Below, one piece after another: positions 47,099 through 55,581 of a stretch of 64,000 bases of DNA (position 1 is the stretch's first letter; each line of letters begins with the position of its first letter). A model generated the notes under the pieces. The model was given only the letters and a program-made list of their open reading frames with translations, was not told the DNA's origin and did not search any database. The position numbers and the translations under genes are program-made. The DNA is from Ogataea parapolymorpha DL-1 (taxonomy: Eukaryota; Ascomycota; Pichiomycetes; Pichiales; Pichiaceae): the NCBI RefSeq assembly GCF_000187245.1, contig NC_027861.1, positions 1,302,001 through 1,366,000 of the forward strand, given 5' to 3'.

Positions 47099-49108
47099 CT
47101 ATTTCTTGATGATCGGCGTGTCGACGTGCTTTTCAAACCGTCGCGTCAGGTCTGAGAAATGGGGGAAATGAGGGGGCGTAGAAGTGAGCGAGCCCACTGT
47201 TTTGGACCGGAAATGCAGGGTCTTGCGATGCGGCAGGTTGGGCAGTTTGAACAATTTCTGTGGGCTCTGTGGTTTTTTGAATTCCTCGAATTTGGGCTTT
47301 GAGACAGGAGACGTTTTCAGCATGGTGGTTTTTTTCGGAATCGGCGACTCGTCGCACAAGTCGTCGAGATCAATCCTGCTGCCAAAACCACCGAGCTCCC
47401 CGTCGCCGCTCAGCTCGCTGATTTCCGTCTTGGACTCGGAAAAACTGAAGATGCTGGTGTTGCTTTTGGTCGACTCGGCAAAGCTCAGCACAGACGTCGA
47501 CGTGTAGCTCTTGCGCAACGACAGCGAGCCTGGTCTGTCCTGGAACGAGGACTTGCGGTTGAGGCTCAGCTTCGAATCTTTGCGCAGCTTGTATAGTCCA
47601 TTTTCGCATTCGTCTTTAAACTGAGGATCGTGCATCTCAATATAATTTAGTGGATAGCAGTGCACTCCATTGAATCTCTCAAAGAATTTCTTATAGCCGC
47701 CTTCCAGGATGACAATGTCCGGATAGTAGAGATGCGGATAGTACTCCTTATTGAGGTACCTGTCCCAAGTTCTGAGTAGGTTGGCCATGAGCGGACCTCT
47801 GTGCGAGGAAAACTCGCAGTGGAAAATTAGCAGCTTGCGGCACTCGGCCGTATGCTCCATCGGAGTCTTTTTGATCACCGATTGGCCCAGCAAAAGCTCT
47901 TCCAGCTCTTTTTTCGACGACACGTTCAGCGCGCAGTCAATGTGGCCTCCTTTGAATTCGTACTCAAATCGACAGTCTACAACCATGAGCTCGTCGAAGT
48001 ACTCGCGATATTTGTTTTTCCCCGTCTGCTTGTCTTCCTCTTTAAAGCTCACCAGGATCTCGTGGAACTGGTCAACGTTGATGCGTGGAAGCGCACAGTT
48101 ATCCACGAAAAACGTCGAGACCGGACTTTTGGACAGAACGGAATTTCCTGGACCAAAGTCGACCAGAGACTCGTCCAGATGCAAATTGTCAATACGCCTG
48201 CTTTCGAGTGGAAAGCCATCTGTGCCAAAGTTCAGCTCGTGGATTGTGTTGGTCAGTTGGTTGGTCCCCGCAGAAAGAGCGCCCGTGTCTCCATCGAAGC
48301 TGGACGTAGACAGTTTGAAAAGTTTGGGTTTAGGGGCCGGCCCAGGAGGCTGGATCATCGATGTGGCGCGCTGGAGCTTGTTTTTGATGTCAGAATTGAG
48401 TTCCATGCGCGATCTGCTGTGCGACCTGTTCTTTTGCTGCAACGGCGACCCGACCTCGTTGCGGCCGCACTCATCCTCGCGATCGGACTCCTCGTTTTCG
48501 CTCGACGAGGAGGATTCCGTTGGGTTGAAGCTATGGTATTGCGGGTTGATGAGCGAAAAGCTCTTCTTTAGTCTGCTGTTCCCGATGATAGACTGTGTCT
48601 CTGGAGACACCTGCGTAGGCGGAGGTATGGCGATTGGTGTAGAGGTGTCCAGCTGCGACTTTGAACGGTTATGGAAGATGGACGACTGGGAGCCAGCGAC
48701 GAGCGACGAGGACGAGTTTGAGCGGTGGTGGTAGAACGAAGATGCGAGGGAGTCGGACTTGAACGCCGGCAGTCTTTTTCCCTTGCGGTAGAGCACTTTT
48801 TTCGCATTTTCCTTGTTCTCCTCACCCATCATGCTTGGTAGAAGAATCTTCTTAGGGTTGGCGAAATGGCCAGGATTGACATGGAAATTGGAAGAGAAGT
48901 CAGCCGCCAGCACGGAGCAAGTGGGGGAGTCCACTTTGGGCGACATTGTGAGTGGTCTTTTGAGCGAGTTCGTTCGCTGGTGGGTTGCAGGCCGCAGAGG
49001 CCGGGATTTGACAGACGCATTCAGCAACGGAGAGTCCTGGAGCTGGGCCTCTGCGCTGGTATCCGACTGATTGTAATTGGGAGAGTCAATCTCCATGTCC
49101 ATGTTCAT
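47099..49108 (-). CDS. MIH1: Cdc25-type mitotic inducer phosphatase
   Basis: The 669-residue protein activates Cdc28 by removing the inhibitory tyrosine phosphate. A long Ser-rich, phospho-regulatory N-terminus (about 1-330) precedes the rhodanese-fold catalytic domain. That domain has D-C-R-F-E-Y-E-F-x-G-G-H-I, the active-site loop H-C-E-F-S-S-H-R-G-P with Cys near residue 430, and the Y-P-D-I-V-I-L-E-G-G-Y-K-x-F-F block. The usual HCEFSSER loop has His in place of Glu here. A basic tail follows. The upstream region contains an MCB-like ACGCGT. Confidence 0.93.
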   Translation of the reverse strand: MNMDMEIDSPNYNQSDTSAEAQLQDSPLLNASVKSRPLRPATHQRTNSLKRPLTMSPKVDSPTCSVLAADFSSNFHVNPGHFANPKKILLPSMMGEENKENAKKVLYRKGKRLPAFKSDSLASSFYHHRSNSSSSLVAGSQSSIFHNRSKSQLDTSTPIAIPPPTQVSPETQSIIGNSRLKKSFSLINPQYHSFNPTESSSSSENEESDREDECGRNEVGSPLQQKNRSHSRSRMELNSDIKNKLQRATSMIQPPGPAPKPKLFKLSTSSFDGDTGALSAGTNQLTNTIHELNFGTDGFPLESRRIDNLHLDESLVDFGPGNSVLSKSPVSTFFVDNCALPRINVDQFHEILVSFKEEDKQTGKNKYREYFDELMVVDCRFEYEFKGGHIDCALNVSSKKELEELLLGQSVIKKTPMEHTAECRKLLIFHCEFSSHRGPLMANLLRTWDRYLNKEYYPHLYYPDIVILEGGYKKFFERFNGVHCYPLNYIEMHDPQFKDECENGLYKLRKDSKLSLNRKSSFQDRPGSLSLRKSYTSTSVLSFAESTKSNTSIFSFSESKTEISELSGDGELGGFGSRIDLDDLCDESPIPKKTTMLKTSPVSKPKFEEFKKPQSPQKLFKLPNLPHRKTLHFRSKTVGSLTSTPPHFPHFSDLTRRFEKHVDTPIIKK

Positions 49109-49674
49109 GACAATGCTTTTGCAAGATAGATTAATGTAGATGGTATGGAAGGTCAGAGAGCATGTAAAAACCGATGTATCGTATTAGAAATATAAAAGCG
49201 CCTTGAAGATTATTTTGGCTTAGTTTTCCGGTTTCCTTCCTTGACAATAGGTACCAAATTTTTCCATGCTTTGGTTACAGCTATATTGCTCCATGATCCT
49301 TGAAATGCGATTGTTGCAAGCTTCTTGATCTGCACCTCAATGTTTCATTTATTGTTCCGTCTTAGTCTGTTTCCATATTCAATCTTGTCGGTTTCTGCAT
49401 CGGGTAAGCTGATTCCATTGGAGAAAATATTTACTTTTGCCCAATATAGAAGTGTATAAACATCGACGCGTTCTGCCCGGACTAATTGGGCTGTTTCCGC
49501 AAAATTTCGCTATTGAACAGTGCTTGGCACTAACCTGAAACGACGCTTGCTGTTTTCCATGCCAAATTGGCACTCATGCCCCAAACCTTAACCCTAGTCC
49601 ATATTACATTCCTACAATGTGTGTCGTGCACCCCTACTTATGTTTTTTGCTTCACTTACATTCCAGCTGGTGAA
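49109..49674. promoter_or_regulatory. 566-bp intergenic region upstream of MIH1
   Basis: It contains the MIH1 promoter and the ETT1 3' end (both genes minus strand). An ACGCGT hexamer (49466-49471), the MBF core of G1/S genes, lies about 360 bp before the MIH1 ATG. No gene, RNA or repeat was recognised. Short open frames lack protein-like features. Confidence 0.45.
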
Positions 49675-50925
49675 TTATTTACCTCTCAGGTTCTCCAGCA
49701 CCTCCTCGTACTTCCCGTGCGTGGCATTGTTGGCCCGCACGAGCTTGTTTTCCGCACGTGCGTACCAGTCCTCCTGCTCGCTTCCGCCAACTTCGAAAAG
49801 GTTACCCATTGAGATCTCTGCTTCGGCAAGATCTACCCAGGTTTGCGGGTCCTCCTCATCCCAGGCCCCTTCCAGATACTCTATAGCCGTGCGAACCAGC
49901 TTCTGTGCCACCTGCTTGGCGGCAGTTGCAGAGACTCCGTTGATTTCCTGCCCCTCGGCGTCGGAGTCATATTCCAGCGTCGTAAATATGGATATAGGCT
50001 CCTCGGCTTCCATCAAGTACGATTGTCCTAATTTTTTCACAAGTTTGCGTCTAATGGCTGCATCGGGCTTCTCGTTCTTGTCCAAAAGACGGAGGCTTTC
50101 CTTCATGGCCTCACGCCAGAAAATGTTGTATTTGTCCGTGTTCCTAATTTCGTACAACGGATGCGATGAGGATAACTGAGTTTCGGGCAAAATCTCCTCC
50201 TCGTCTGATTCCTCCGCATCGCTATCCAGACCTTCTTCGTAGCTGCGGCCAAAGTTGTCCACAATATCCAGCAAGTCGTCAAGCGAGTCTAATATATCTA
50301 GCACTGTGCTGCCGTTGAAAATTGTGTAATTTTCCTTCGACTCTGCCGTCTTCGTACCCAACTCAAGCAACCTTGTGGCCTCGTCCAGCATTTCAACTAT
50401 ATCTGGGAACTTCGTCTTGGTTGATTCCACGTCCATCTGTGAAATATACTCCAAAGGTATTCTATCCATGATAATTTGCGCTTTGGCAAATAAAAGCACC
50501 TCCTCTCCCGGGAATTTGTCCATACCATCCTCGATCCGCTCAATGGCATTATCAAAGTACTCGGTAACGCTCGTTTCGCTGTCTTCGACGTTGAACTGGG
50601 CCAGGCCGGCTAGAGACCTGCCGTAAATGGCATAAAACAACGGAGTCAGTTCAATGTCCTCGTCCCCGCCATTCTGCTTACAGTTCCTCAGCAGACGGTC
50701 GCATTCGTGAACTATACCGTTCAAGATCAACTCGTTATCTTTATCTGATCTTATCCACGTAAGCCATAATCCTTCGAGTTGGCGCAGAGGATCGTCAGCA
50801 TCCACCTCTTGCGGGAGCTCCACAGTTAGCTCGTTCGTCACTGGAGCCTCCTCGGGCTCTGGTTCTGCTTTGCTTTTCTTCGCCTTGGAGCTTTTTCCAA
50901 AGCCCAACGGTCTTTTAGGAGCCAT
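49675..50925 (-). CDS. ETT1: Enhancer of translation termination 1
   Basis: The 416-residue nuclear protein has the characteristic start M-A-P-K-R-P-L-G-F-G-K followed by a basic stretch. A helical, acidic body comes next (L-E-G-L-W-L-T-W near 50, F-Y-A-I-Y-G-R-S-L near 96). A central acidic segment (D-S-D-A-E-E-S-D-E-E-E) and a TPR-like C-terminal part complete it. S. cerevisiae Ett1 (412 residues) is needed for efficient translation termination and works with Tpa1. In S. cerevisiae its neighbour is TMC1 (YOR051C/YOR052C), which lies 3 kb away here. Confidence 0.92.
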   Translation of the reverse strand: MAPKRPLGFGKSSKAKKSKAEPEPEEAPVTNELTVELPQEVDADDPLRQLEGLWLTWIRSDKDNELILNGIVHECDRLLRNCKQNGGDEDIELTPLFYAIYGRSLAGLAQFNVEDSETSVTEYFDNAIERIEDGMDKFPGEEVLLFAKAQIIMDRIPLEYISQMDVESTKTKFPDIVEMLDEATRLLELGTKTAESKENYTIFNGSTVLDILDSLDDLLDIVDNFGRSYEEGLDSDAEESDEEEILPETQLSSSHPLYEIRNTDKYNIFWREAMKESLRLLDKNEKPDAAIRRKLVKKLGQSYLMEAEEPISIFTTLEYDSDAEGQEINGVSATAAKQVAQKLVRTAIEYLEGAWDEEDPQTWVDLAEAEISMGNLFEVGGSEQEDWYARAENKLVRANNATHGKYEEVLENLRGK

Positions 50926-51142
50926 AGTTTGAAAAATAAAATTTTGACATAAATAAAACTAGGAGAAGATGTAGAGATGTGAATGGCAGTTTGTCGATAT
51001 GGACATGGACACTATGGACACAGCCCACAATGCTGGCTTTGCCATCCTATCATCCTCGCCATACCTCCATGCGCACAGATTATCCTCCGCCAGCACCCAT
51101 CAACGCACATTTCATTCCCCGTCTCATTATTCTCCGCTGATA

Positions 51143-51156
51143 GGGTCACGTGACCC
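51143..51156. promoter_or_regulatory. Palindromic CACGTG (Cbf1-type) site upstream of MET1
   Basis: GGGTCACGTGACCC is a perfect 14-bp palindrome centred on TCACGTGA, the Cbf1-Met4 target of sulfur-assimilation promoters. It lies 53-66 bp before the MET1 ATG, directly upstream of a TATATAAA box (51166-51173). The match of site and gene function is strong; occupancy is inferred. Confidence 0.85.
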
Positions 51157-51208
51157 GTGCAAATTATATAAAAAAAAATCAAACCCCTAAACGTTCTCCG
51201 TGCAAGAA

Positions 51209-52750
51209 ATGAAGTTTCTGTGTGCTCACGAATGCTCTGGCGAGCACCACCTGATCATCGACGACTCAGAAAATTTGTCGCGCGTGGTCATCAGCCGCAT
51301 CACCAACATCATCGAGTCTGGGGCCAAGCCGATCCTCGTCAACGAGAACTTGGCAGTGCAGGCTCTGAACAGTGCGCTCTTCAACCAGCAGGAGCTTGAA
51401 GTTGTGCAGAAGAAGATCGAGGTTCGGGATCTGGAGACGTTTGGCCGTTGCGAAGTCGATAACGTTGTCGACCGGGTTTTTGTCACGATGAAGAGCGACG
51501 AGCCAATCAAGCGGCAGCTATTTGAGCGGTGCAAGAAACTGAGAATTCCGATCAACACCATCAACTCGTCTGAACTTTCGTCGTTCACAATGTTATCTAC
51601 ATACAAGAAGGGCGATTTCCAGCTGGGAGTGACAACCACGCACCAGAGCTGCAAGCTGGCGAATCGGCTAAAAAGAGAGATTGTTCAGAAGCTGCCTGAA
51701 AATTTGGACCAAATCGTTAGTAACATCGGCAATTTGAAGCGCAGGATTCAGTTCATTGACAGCGAGGATGAAGATATTCTGGATGACGTCAAGGATGTCA
51801 AAAGACCTAGATGGCTTTCGCAGATAATCGAGTACTATCCCCTCAGCAAGCTTGCAGACATATCTATTTCTGATCTGACCGATGCCTACGCAAATATGCC
51901 TGTGGTGGAACAACAGCACGCTACAAAACAGGGCCGCATTTCTCTGGTCGGATCGGGCCCGGGATCGCTGTCGATGCTCACGGTAGGCGCCTTGCACGAG
52001 ATCTACAACGCAGATCTTATCTTGGCCGACAAGCTGGTGCCGCAGCAGATCATAGACATTATTCCTAAAAAAACCGAGGTTTTCATCGCCAGAAAATTCC
52101 CCGGCAATGCCGAAAACGCACAGCAGGAGCTGCTCAACATCGGAATCGAAAACCTCCAGCGGGGAAAACACATTGTCCGTCTCAAACAGGGAGATCCGTA
52201 CATCTTCGGCCGCGGCGGCGAGGAGTACAATTTCTTTGCTTCGCACGGCTATAAGCCTGTTGTGATGCCGGGCCTGACGTCGGCGCTGGTAGCACCGGTT
52301 GTTGCAACCGTGCCCACTACCCACAGAGACGTCTCCGACCAGGTTTTGGTTTGTACGGGCACGGGAAAAAAGGGGAAATTGCCCGATTTACCTGTTTTCC
52401 AGTCGAACAGAACAGTGGTGTTTCTGATGTCGCTGGGAAAGATGGTGGATATTCTGCCGTTGTTATATGACAGAAAATGGCCTACAGATCTGCCGGTGTG
52501 TGTGGTGGAAAGAGCCTCGTGTCCAGACCAGCGTCTGATCCGTACCAGATTGGGAGATTTGATCGATGTTTTGAAGGCTGTGGAAAGCCGGCCTCCAGGA
52601 TTGCTGGTGACCGGATACTCCTGCGAGGTGTTATGTAAGCTCGACAATGGCCAGAAATACCGCATCGAGGAAGGATACCACGAGACTCATGTGCGAACGT
52701 CATTGCATGACATAATCGGCGTATTGAGCGAAGACAAACTGCCCAAATAG
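51209..52750 (+). CDS. MET1: Uroporphyrinogen-III C-methyltransferase (siroheme synthesis)
   Basis: The 513-residue enzyme makes precorrin-2 for siroheme, the cofactor of sulfite reductase (and of nitrite reductase in nitrate users). The N-terminal 200 residues resemble a degenerate siroheme-synthase NAD domain (V-F-V-T-M-K-S-D, C-K-K-L-R-I-P-I-N-T). The C-terminal half is the tetrapyrrole methylase domain: I-S-L-V-G-S-G-P-G-S (near 250), A-D-L-I-L-A-D-K-L-V, R-L-K-Q-G-D-P-Y-I-F-G-R-G-G-E-E and M-P-G-L-T-S-A. A Cbf1-type palindrome precedes it. The ATG at 51209 is chosen over a GTG upstream. Confidence 0.95.
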   Translation: MKFLCAHECSGEHHLIIDDSENLSRVVISRITNIIESGAKPILVNENLAVQALNSALFNQQELEVVQKKIEVRDLETFGRCEVDNVVDRVFVTMKSDEPIKRQLFERCKKLRIPINTINSSELSSFTMLSTYKKGDFQLGVTTTHQSCKLANRLKREIVQKLPENLDQIVSNIGNLKRRIQFIDSEDEDILDDVKDVKRPRWLSQIIEYYPLSKLADISISDLTDAYANMPVVEQQHATKQGRISLVGSGPGSLSMLTVGALHEIYNADLILADKLVPQQIIDIIPKKTEVFIARKFPGNAENAQQELLNIGIENLQRGKHIVRLKQGDPYIFGRGGEEYNFFASHGYKPVVMPGLTSALVAPVVATVPTTHRDVSDQVLVCTGTGKKGKLPDLPVFQSNRTVVFLMSLGKMVDILPLLYDRKWPTDLPVCVVERASCPDQRLIRTRLGDLIDVLKAVESRPPGLLVTGYSCEVLCKLDNGQKYRIEEGYHETHVRTSLHDIIGVLSEDKLPK

Positions 52751-52933
52751 ACGCATTCATGGTCAAAAGCATAATTTTATGACATCCCCATTTCCGCCCA
52801 ATAGGGATTGTTTTTTTCCCGTCTTGAGAAATATTCTGGATTATTAAAACGTTGCGGTATTCTTAGCAGGTTTTTAAATTTAATCCTCTCTTTAACAACG
52901 AATAGAACTATATCAATTCAATTTCTATAGAAA

Positions 52934-53138
52934 ATGGATTCTTCTAAGATCGTTGCCATCATTTTGGGTAAGTGACATCTACCAGTCGCGTCTAATCTCA
53001 GCTATCTTGCTTCCTCCGCTTGCTGTGTTCTTGGAGAGGGGCGTGGGCATGCAGTTGCTCATTAACATTATCCTGTGTTGCTTTGCTTGGTTCCCAGGTA
53101 TTTTGCACGCTTTGTTTGTTGTCTTGTCCTCCAGATAA
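52934..53138 (+). CDS. PMP3: Plasma membrane proteolipid Pmp3, two exons
   Basis: Exons 52934-52967 and 53002-53138 give 56 residues, against 55 in S. cerevisiae Pmp3. Exon 1 encodes M-D-S-S-K-I-V-A-I-I-L. The junction restores I-L-A-I-L-L-P-P-L-A-V-F-L-E-R-G, the signature of the UPF0057/Pmp3 family, followed by a second span with W-F-P-G-I-L-H-A-L. Pmp3 has two membrane spans and affects membrane potential and salt tolerance. The gene lies in tandem downstream of MET1 (183 bp) and converges on TOM6. Neither exon alone gives a full protein. Confidence 0.96.
52968..53001 (+). other. 34-nt spliceosomal intron in PMP3
   Basis: The 5' site is GTAAGT, the branch site is GTCTAAT (52989-52995) and the 3' end is CTCAG, so five nucleotides follow the branch motif. 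The phase-1 junction restores L-A-I-L-L-P-P. The length equals the SBA1 intron. Confidence 0.94.
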
Positions 53139-53411
53139 AGCCCGTTGCTGGCGCACAACGAAGTGCACCGTGTACAGATTCTATGTACTATAACACGCTG
53201 GAAAGGTGGTATTGACGACGAAAATTTTGTAAACTCTCTGCTCCATGTGCTATCTGCACTCTGCAGGCTAGACCATGTTGAAGTTTTCGGACTACAGACT
53301 CGCAAGAAGATTAGACATTCTTTTAAAGTTACACAACATACACGCCATTCAGACCATCTATGTGTTGCATTGTGTATGACTATTCACAGATAAATCGCTC
53401 CGGGCCCTCCG

Positions 53412-53595
53412 CTAGAACTGAGGGACCAACATGTCCATGACGGGCGATTGTATAAGTGCGACGCCGGCCTGCGAGTTAGCGAGAATTTGAGAAGAAGATA
53501 CTTACAATGAAGATTCCTGCATTCAGTAGGATCTTGAACGTCGGCGTAGAAGTGAACGACTCTTGCTTTTCCTCGGTTCTTTGGAATCCAGACAT
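53412..53595 (-). CDS. TOM6: Mitochondrial import receptor subunit Tom6, two exons
   Basis: Exons 53506-53595 and 53412-53468 encode only 48 residues. Exon 1 ends in F-K-I-L-L-N-A-G-I-F-I and exon 2 continues A-G-V-A-L-I-Q-S-P-V-M-D-M-L-V-P-Q-F. This reproduces the Tom6 pattern L-N-G-x-F-F-V-A-G-V-A-F-I-Q-S-P-L-M-D-M-L-A-P-Q. Tom6 is a small outer-membrane protein that stabilises the TOM complex around Tom40 and Tom22. The single span covers about residues 22-37. It diverges from TMC1 (244 bp) and lies in the same S. cerevisiae neighbourhood as ETT1 and TMC1 (YOR045W). Confidence 0.95.
53469..53505 (-). other. 37-nt spliceosomal intron in TOM6
   Basis: On the minus strand it begins GTAAGT, has branch site CGCTAAC and ends TCGCAG, with six nucleotides after the branch-site C. 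The phase-0 junction lies inside the transmembrane segment and restores the Tom6 consensus. Confidence 0.93.
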
Positions 53596-53776
53596 GTCGC
53601 AGTTGCTCTTAAAATTTTCCAAAATTGATTTTAACGAGGGGCCAGAAAATTGGCAGGCGCACCCGTACACCGGAAAGCGGAGGGCCAAAAATTTCAGTTC
53701 TTCTTATCGCATCCTCTGAGTCAGATCCCGGCAGCAGATGCGCCACTGTTAGTGGCTATGTTTTTGAAAAAGAAAG

Positions 53777-53785
53777 GGTGGCAAA
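53777..53785 (+). promoter_or_regulatory. PACE element (Rpn4 site) upstream of TMC1
   Basis: GGTGGCAAA is an exact proteasome-associated control element, the binding site of Rpn4, 55 bp before the TMC1 ATG. Tmc1 is a known effector of the Rpn4 stress response in S. cerevisiae, so site and gene agree. Confidence 0.85.
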
Positions 53786-53839
53786 ATATTTAGAACCTAT
53801 GTTCATACAACAATTTCTTTCCCATTAGAGTGTTAGCAA

Positions 53840-54364
53840 ATGAAGGTTACTGTCAAATCGTCCAACGACCAAGCGTTCCAGGTCACCGTTCCGGATAATT
53901 CCACTGTGGGGGACCTCAAGGTGGCAGCCGTGGTGGCCCTACCTCCAGACTCTGGGGTTAACAAATCAAAAGTCAAGGTCTGGTATTCCGGAAAGAAGAT
54001 GGAGCTTTCCAAGTCGTTGGAGTCCTATGGAATCACCCAGAACTCGAATTCCACTGTGTATCTGACTTGTATCGACGAGTCGTCCTCTGCTCTGTCCGAT
54101 GATGAGTCAACTGTTGTCGAGCAGCCCAAGACCAAGGTGAGAAGAAAGTCTAGCAAGAAGAGCAACAAGTGCAGCTTTGAATCGTGCAACTCTGCGCCGC
54201 TGCGGATGGTGGGCGACTGCTCTTTTTGCAACGGAAAGTTCTGCTCCAAACACAGATTGCTAGAGAGTCACAAGTGCAAAGGTCTCCAAAGCTGTAAGGA
54301 AAAGAGCTACGAGAGAAACGCTTTAAAGCTTCAGAGCGAACAGACTGTCGCATCCAAGGTCTAG
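53840..54364 (+). CDS. TMC1: AN1-type zinc-finger, ubiquitin-like stress protein Tmc1
   Basis: The 174-residue protein has an N-terminal ubiquitin-like domain (about 1-78, M-K-V-T-V-K-S to V-Y-L-T-C). An acidic/basic linker and a C-terminal AN1 zinc finger (about 110-148) follow. The finger's ligands are C-S-F-E-S-C, C-S-F-C, C-S-K-H and H-K-C. S. cerevisiae Tmc1 (150 residues) combines the same finger with proteotoxic and metalloid stress responses. A PACE element precedes it. Other AN1 proteins such as Cuz1 have a different order of domains (AN1 first, UBL last), so Tmc1 is favoured. Confidence 0.88.
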   Translation: MKVTVKSSNDQAFQVTVPDNSTVGDLKVAAVVALPPDSGVNKSKVKVWYSGKKMELSKSLESYGITQNSNSTVYLTCIDESSSALSDDESTVVEQPKTKVRRKSSKKSNKCSFESCNSAPLRMVGDCSFCNGKFCSKHRLLESHKCKGLQSCKEKSYERNALKLQSEQTVASKV

Positions 54365-54412
54365 ATCATAGAGGCCGAGCCCGCTTAATTAGATGAGTTA
54401 ATGTATTTGATA

Positions 54413-55507
54413 TCATGCGTATTTTTCTAGAGCAGCAAACACACCATCCCGGACATTATCGAAGGTGCCGAAAGTTGGTTTTGCCAGTTTTGAGTCCTGC
54501 TCAAAGTCCCCGTCTTTGTAGACGCCCGTTCTCACCAGAATCGTGTCCCAGTTGTACGAATTGCCTCCCAGGATGTCTGATTCCGGGTTGTCGCCAACCA
54601 TGAATACCCTGTCGAAAGGCGATTTTGCTGGTGCGACGTTCAACTGCGGCATGCACGGAGGCTTTTCGAAATCCCCGCTCTGGAGATTCTCATAGTAGTC
54701 GATCAGCACGTGGTGAGCGTAGTCGTATGTCACCTTGTACGGTTTTCCCAAAGTGAGCTGTTGCAACTGCTTGCCGTTATTTGTGTGCTGGTACAATGCC
54801 TGGACCATAATTTTGAAAGCTCCCTGGCCGAACCGGGGCAGCTTAAAATCGGTGGCCCAGAGCAGGTCATTGTTCGAGAAAATGATAGGCACCGACGGGG
54901 TGGACGACGAGTATGTCCGCCGTGTCCCCAACAATCCGCCCTCTGAATTCAGCAAATCCATGATGATCTGGAAATCGGAGCCCATGTCGCGCGGGTCGTT
55001 AAAGACCATAATGGAGTCGATTGGCTCGTTCCGTCCGTCGACATCCACCTTGCTGATTTCTGGCTCTAACGACCACTCGTCGATCTCCTGCTTGGTATAT
55101 TTGTGGAACGGCCAGATTTTTGGATTGGCTCTGATCAGGTCGATGGGCCTTAGCACCTCGCGGAACCCATATTCCTGAGCGACCCCTCGGGCCGAGTCGG
55201 CTGGACCACCCACGACCAGGACCCGGCGGTGTTTGTTAACGAGAGTGCGCAGCGGCGTGTGCGACTGCACAATTTGCCGCGATAGCAGGGGCGAGTGCAA
55301 TTTCAGCTTCTGCGAGATGAATTCACATCGAGCCGACTCCAACACGCCGCCTCCATTGGTGAGTAAGATAAAGGGTACCTTTTGGGCCTGCAACGTGTTG
55401 AGCGTATCTGTTGCTTCGGGGATGGCATTCTGGCCCTTGAGAAGCACGCCGTCAATGTCAAACACAAAGCCGAGTGTCGAATGACAACGACGAAATACTC
55501 TAAACAT
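54413..55507 (-). CDS. HAD-superfamily hydrolase, CECR5 family (YKR070W-like), mitochondrial
   Basis: The 364-residue protein has HAD motifs: G-F-V-F-D-I-D-G-V-L with the nucleophile Asp, L-L-T-N-G-G-G, and the late V-F-M-V-G-D-N-P-E-S-D-I-L-G. The start M-F-R-V-F-R-R-C-H-S-T is a likely mitochondrial presequence. An in-frame ATG 18 codons upstream lies in an A/T-rich stretch that looks like leader sequence, so 55507 is preferred. The substrate is unknown. MET1 and YKR070W are adjacent in S. cerevisiae; here PMP3, TOM6 and TMC1 lie between. Confidence 0.88.
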   Translation of the reverse strand: MFRVFRRCHSTLGFVFDIDGVLLKGQNAIPEATDTLNTLQAQKVPFILLTNGGGVLESARCEFISQKLKLHSPLLSRQIVQSHTPLRTLVNKHRRVLVVGGPADSARGVAQEYGFREVLRPIDLIRANPKIWPFHKYTKQEIDEWSLEPEISKVDVDGRNEPIDSIMVFNDPRDMGSDFQIIMDLLNSEGGLLGTRRTYSSSTPSVPIIFSNNDLLWATDFKLPRFGQGAFKIMVQALYQHTNNGKQLQQLTLGKPYKVTYDYAHHVLIDYYENLQSGDFEKPPCMPQLNVAPAKSPFDRVFMVGDNPESDILGGNSYNWDTILVRTGVYKDGDFEQDSKLAKPTFGTFDNVRDGVFAALEKYA

Positions 55508-55581
55508 GGCAAGCTGGACAAATTTCAAATAATAAAATAAATAAATTATATTCCACGGCATTATGTAATATGCGATGCAAA

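Noticed and set aside
49580..49600. TTAACCCT-like bases resembling an interstitial telomere repeat
   Set aside because: Only one partial unit is present, with no tandem repetition.
53145..53393. 82-codon frame between PMP3 and TOM6
   Set aside because: It lies in the 3' regions of two convergent genes and has no recognisable feature.
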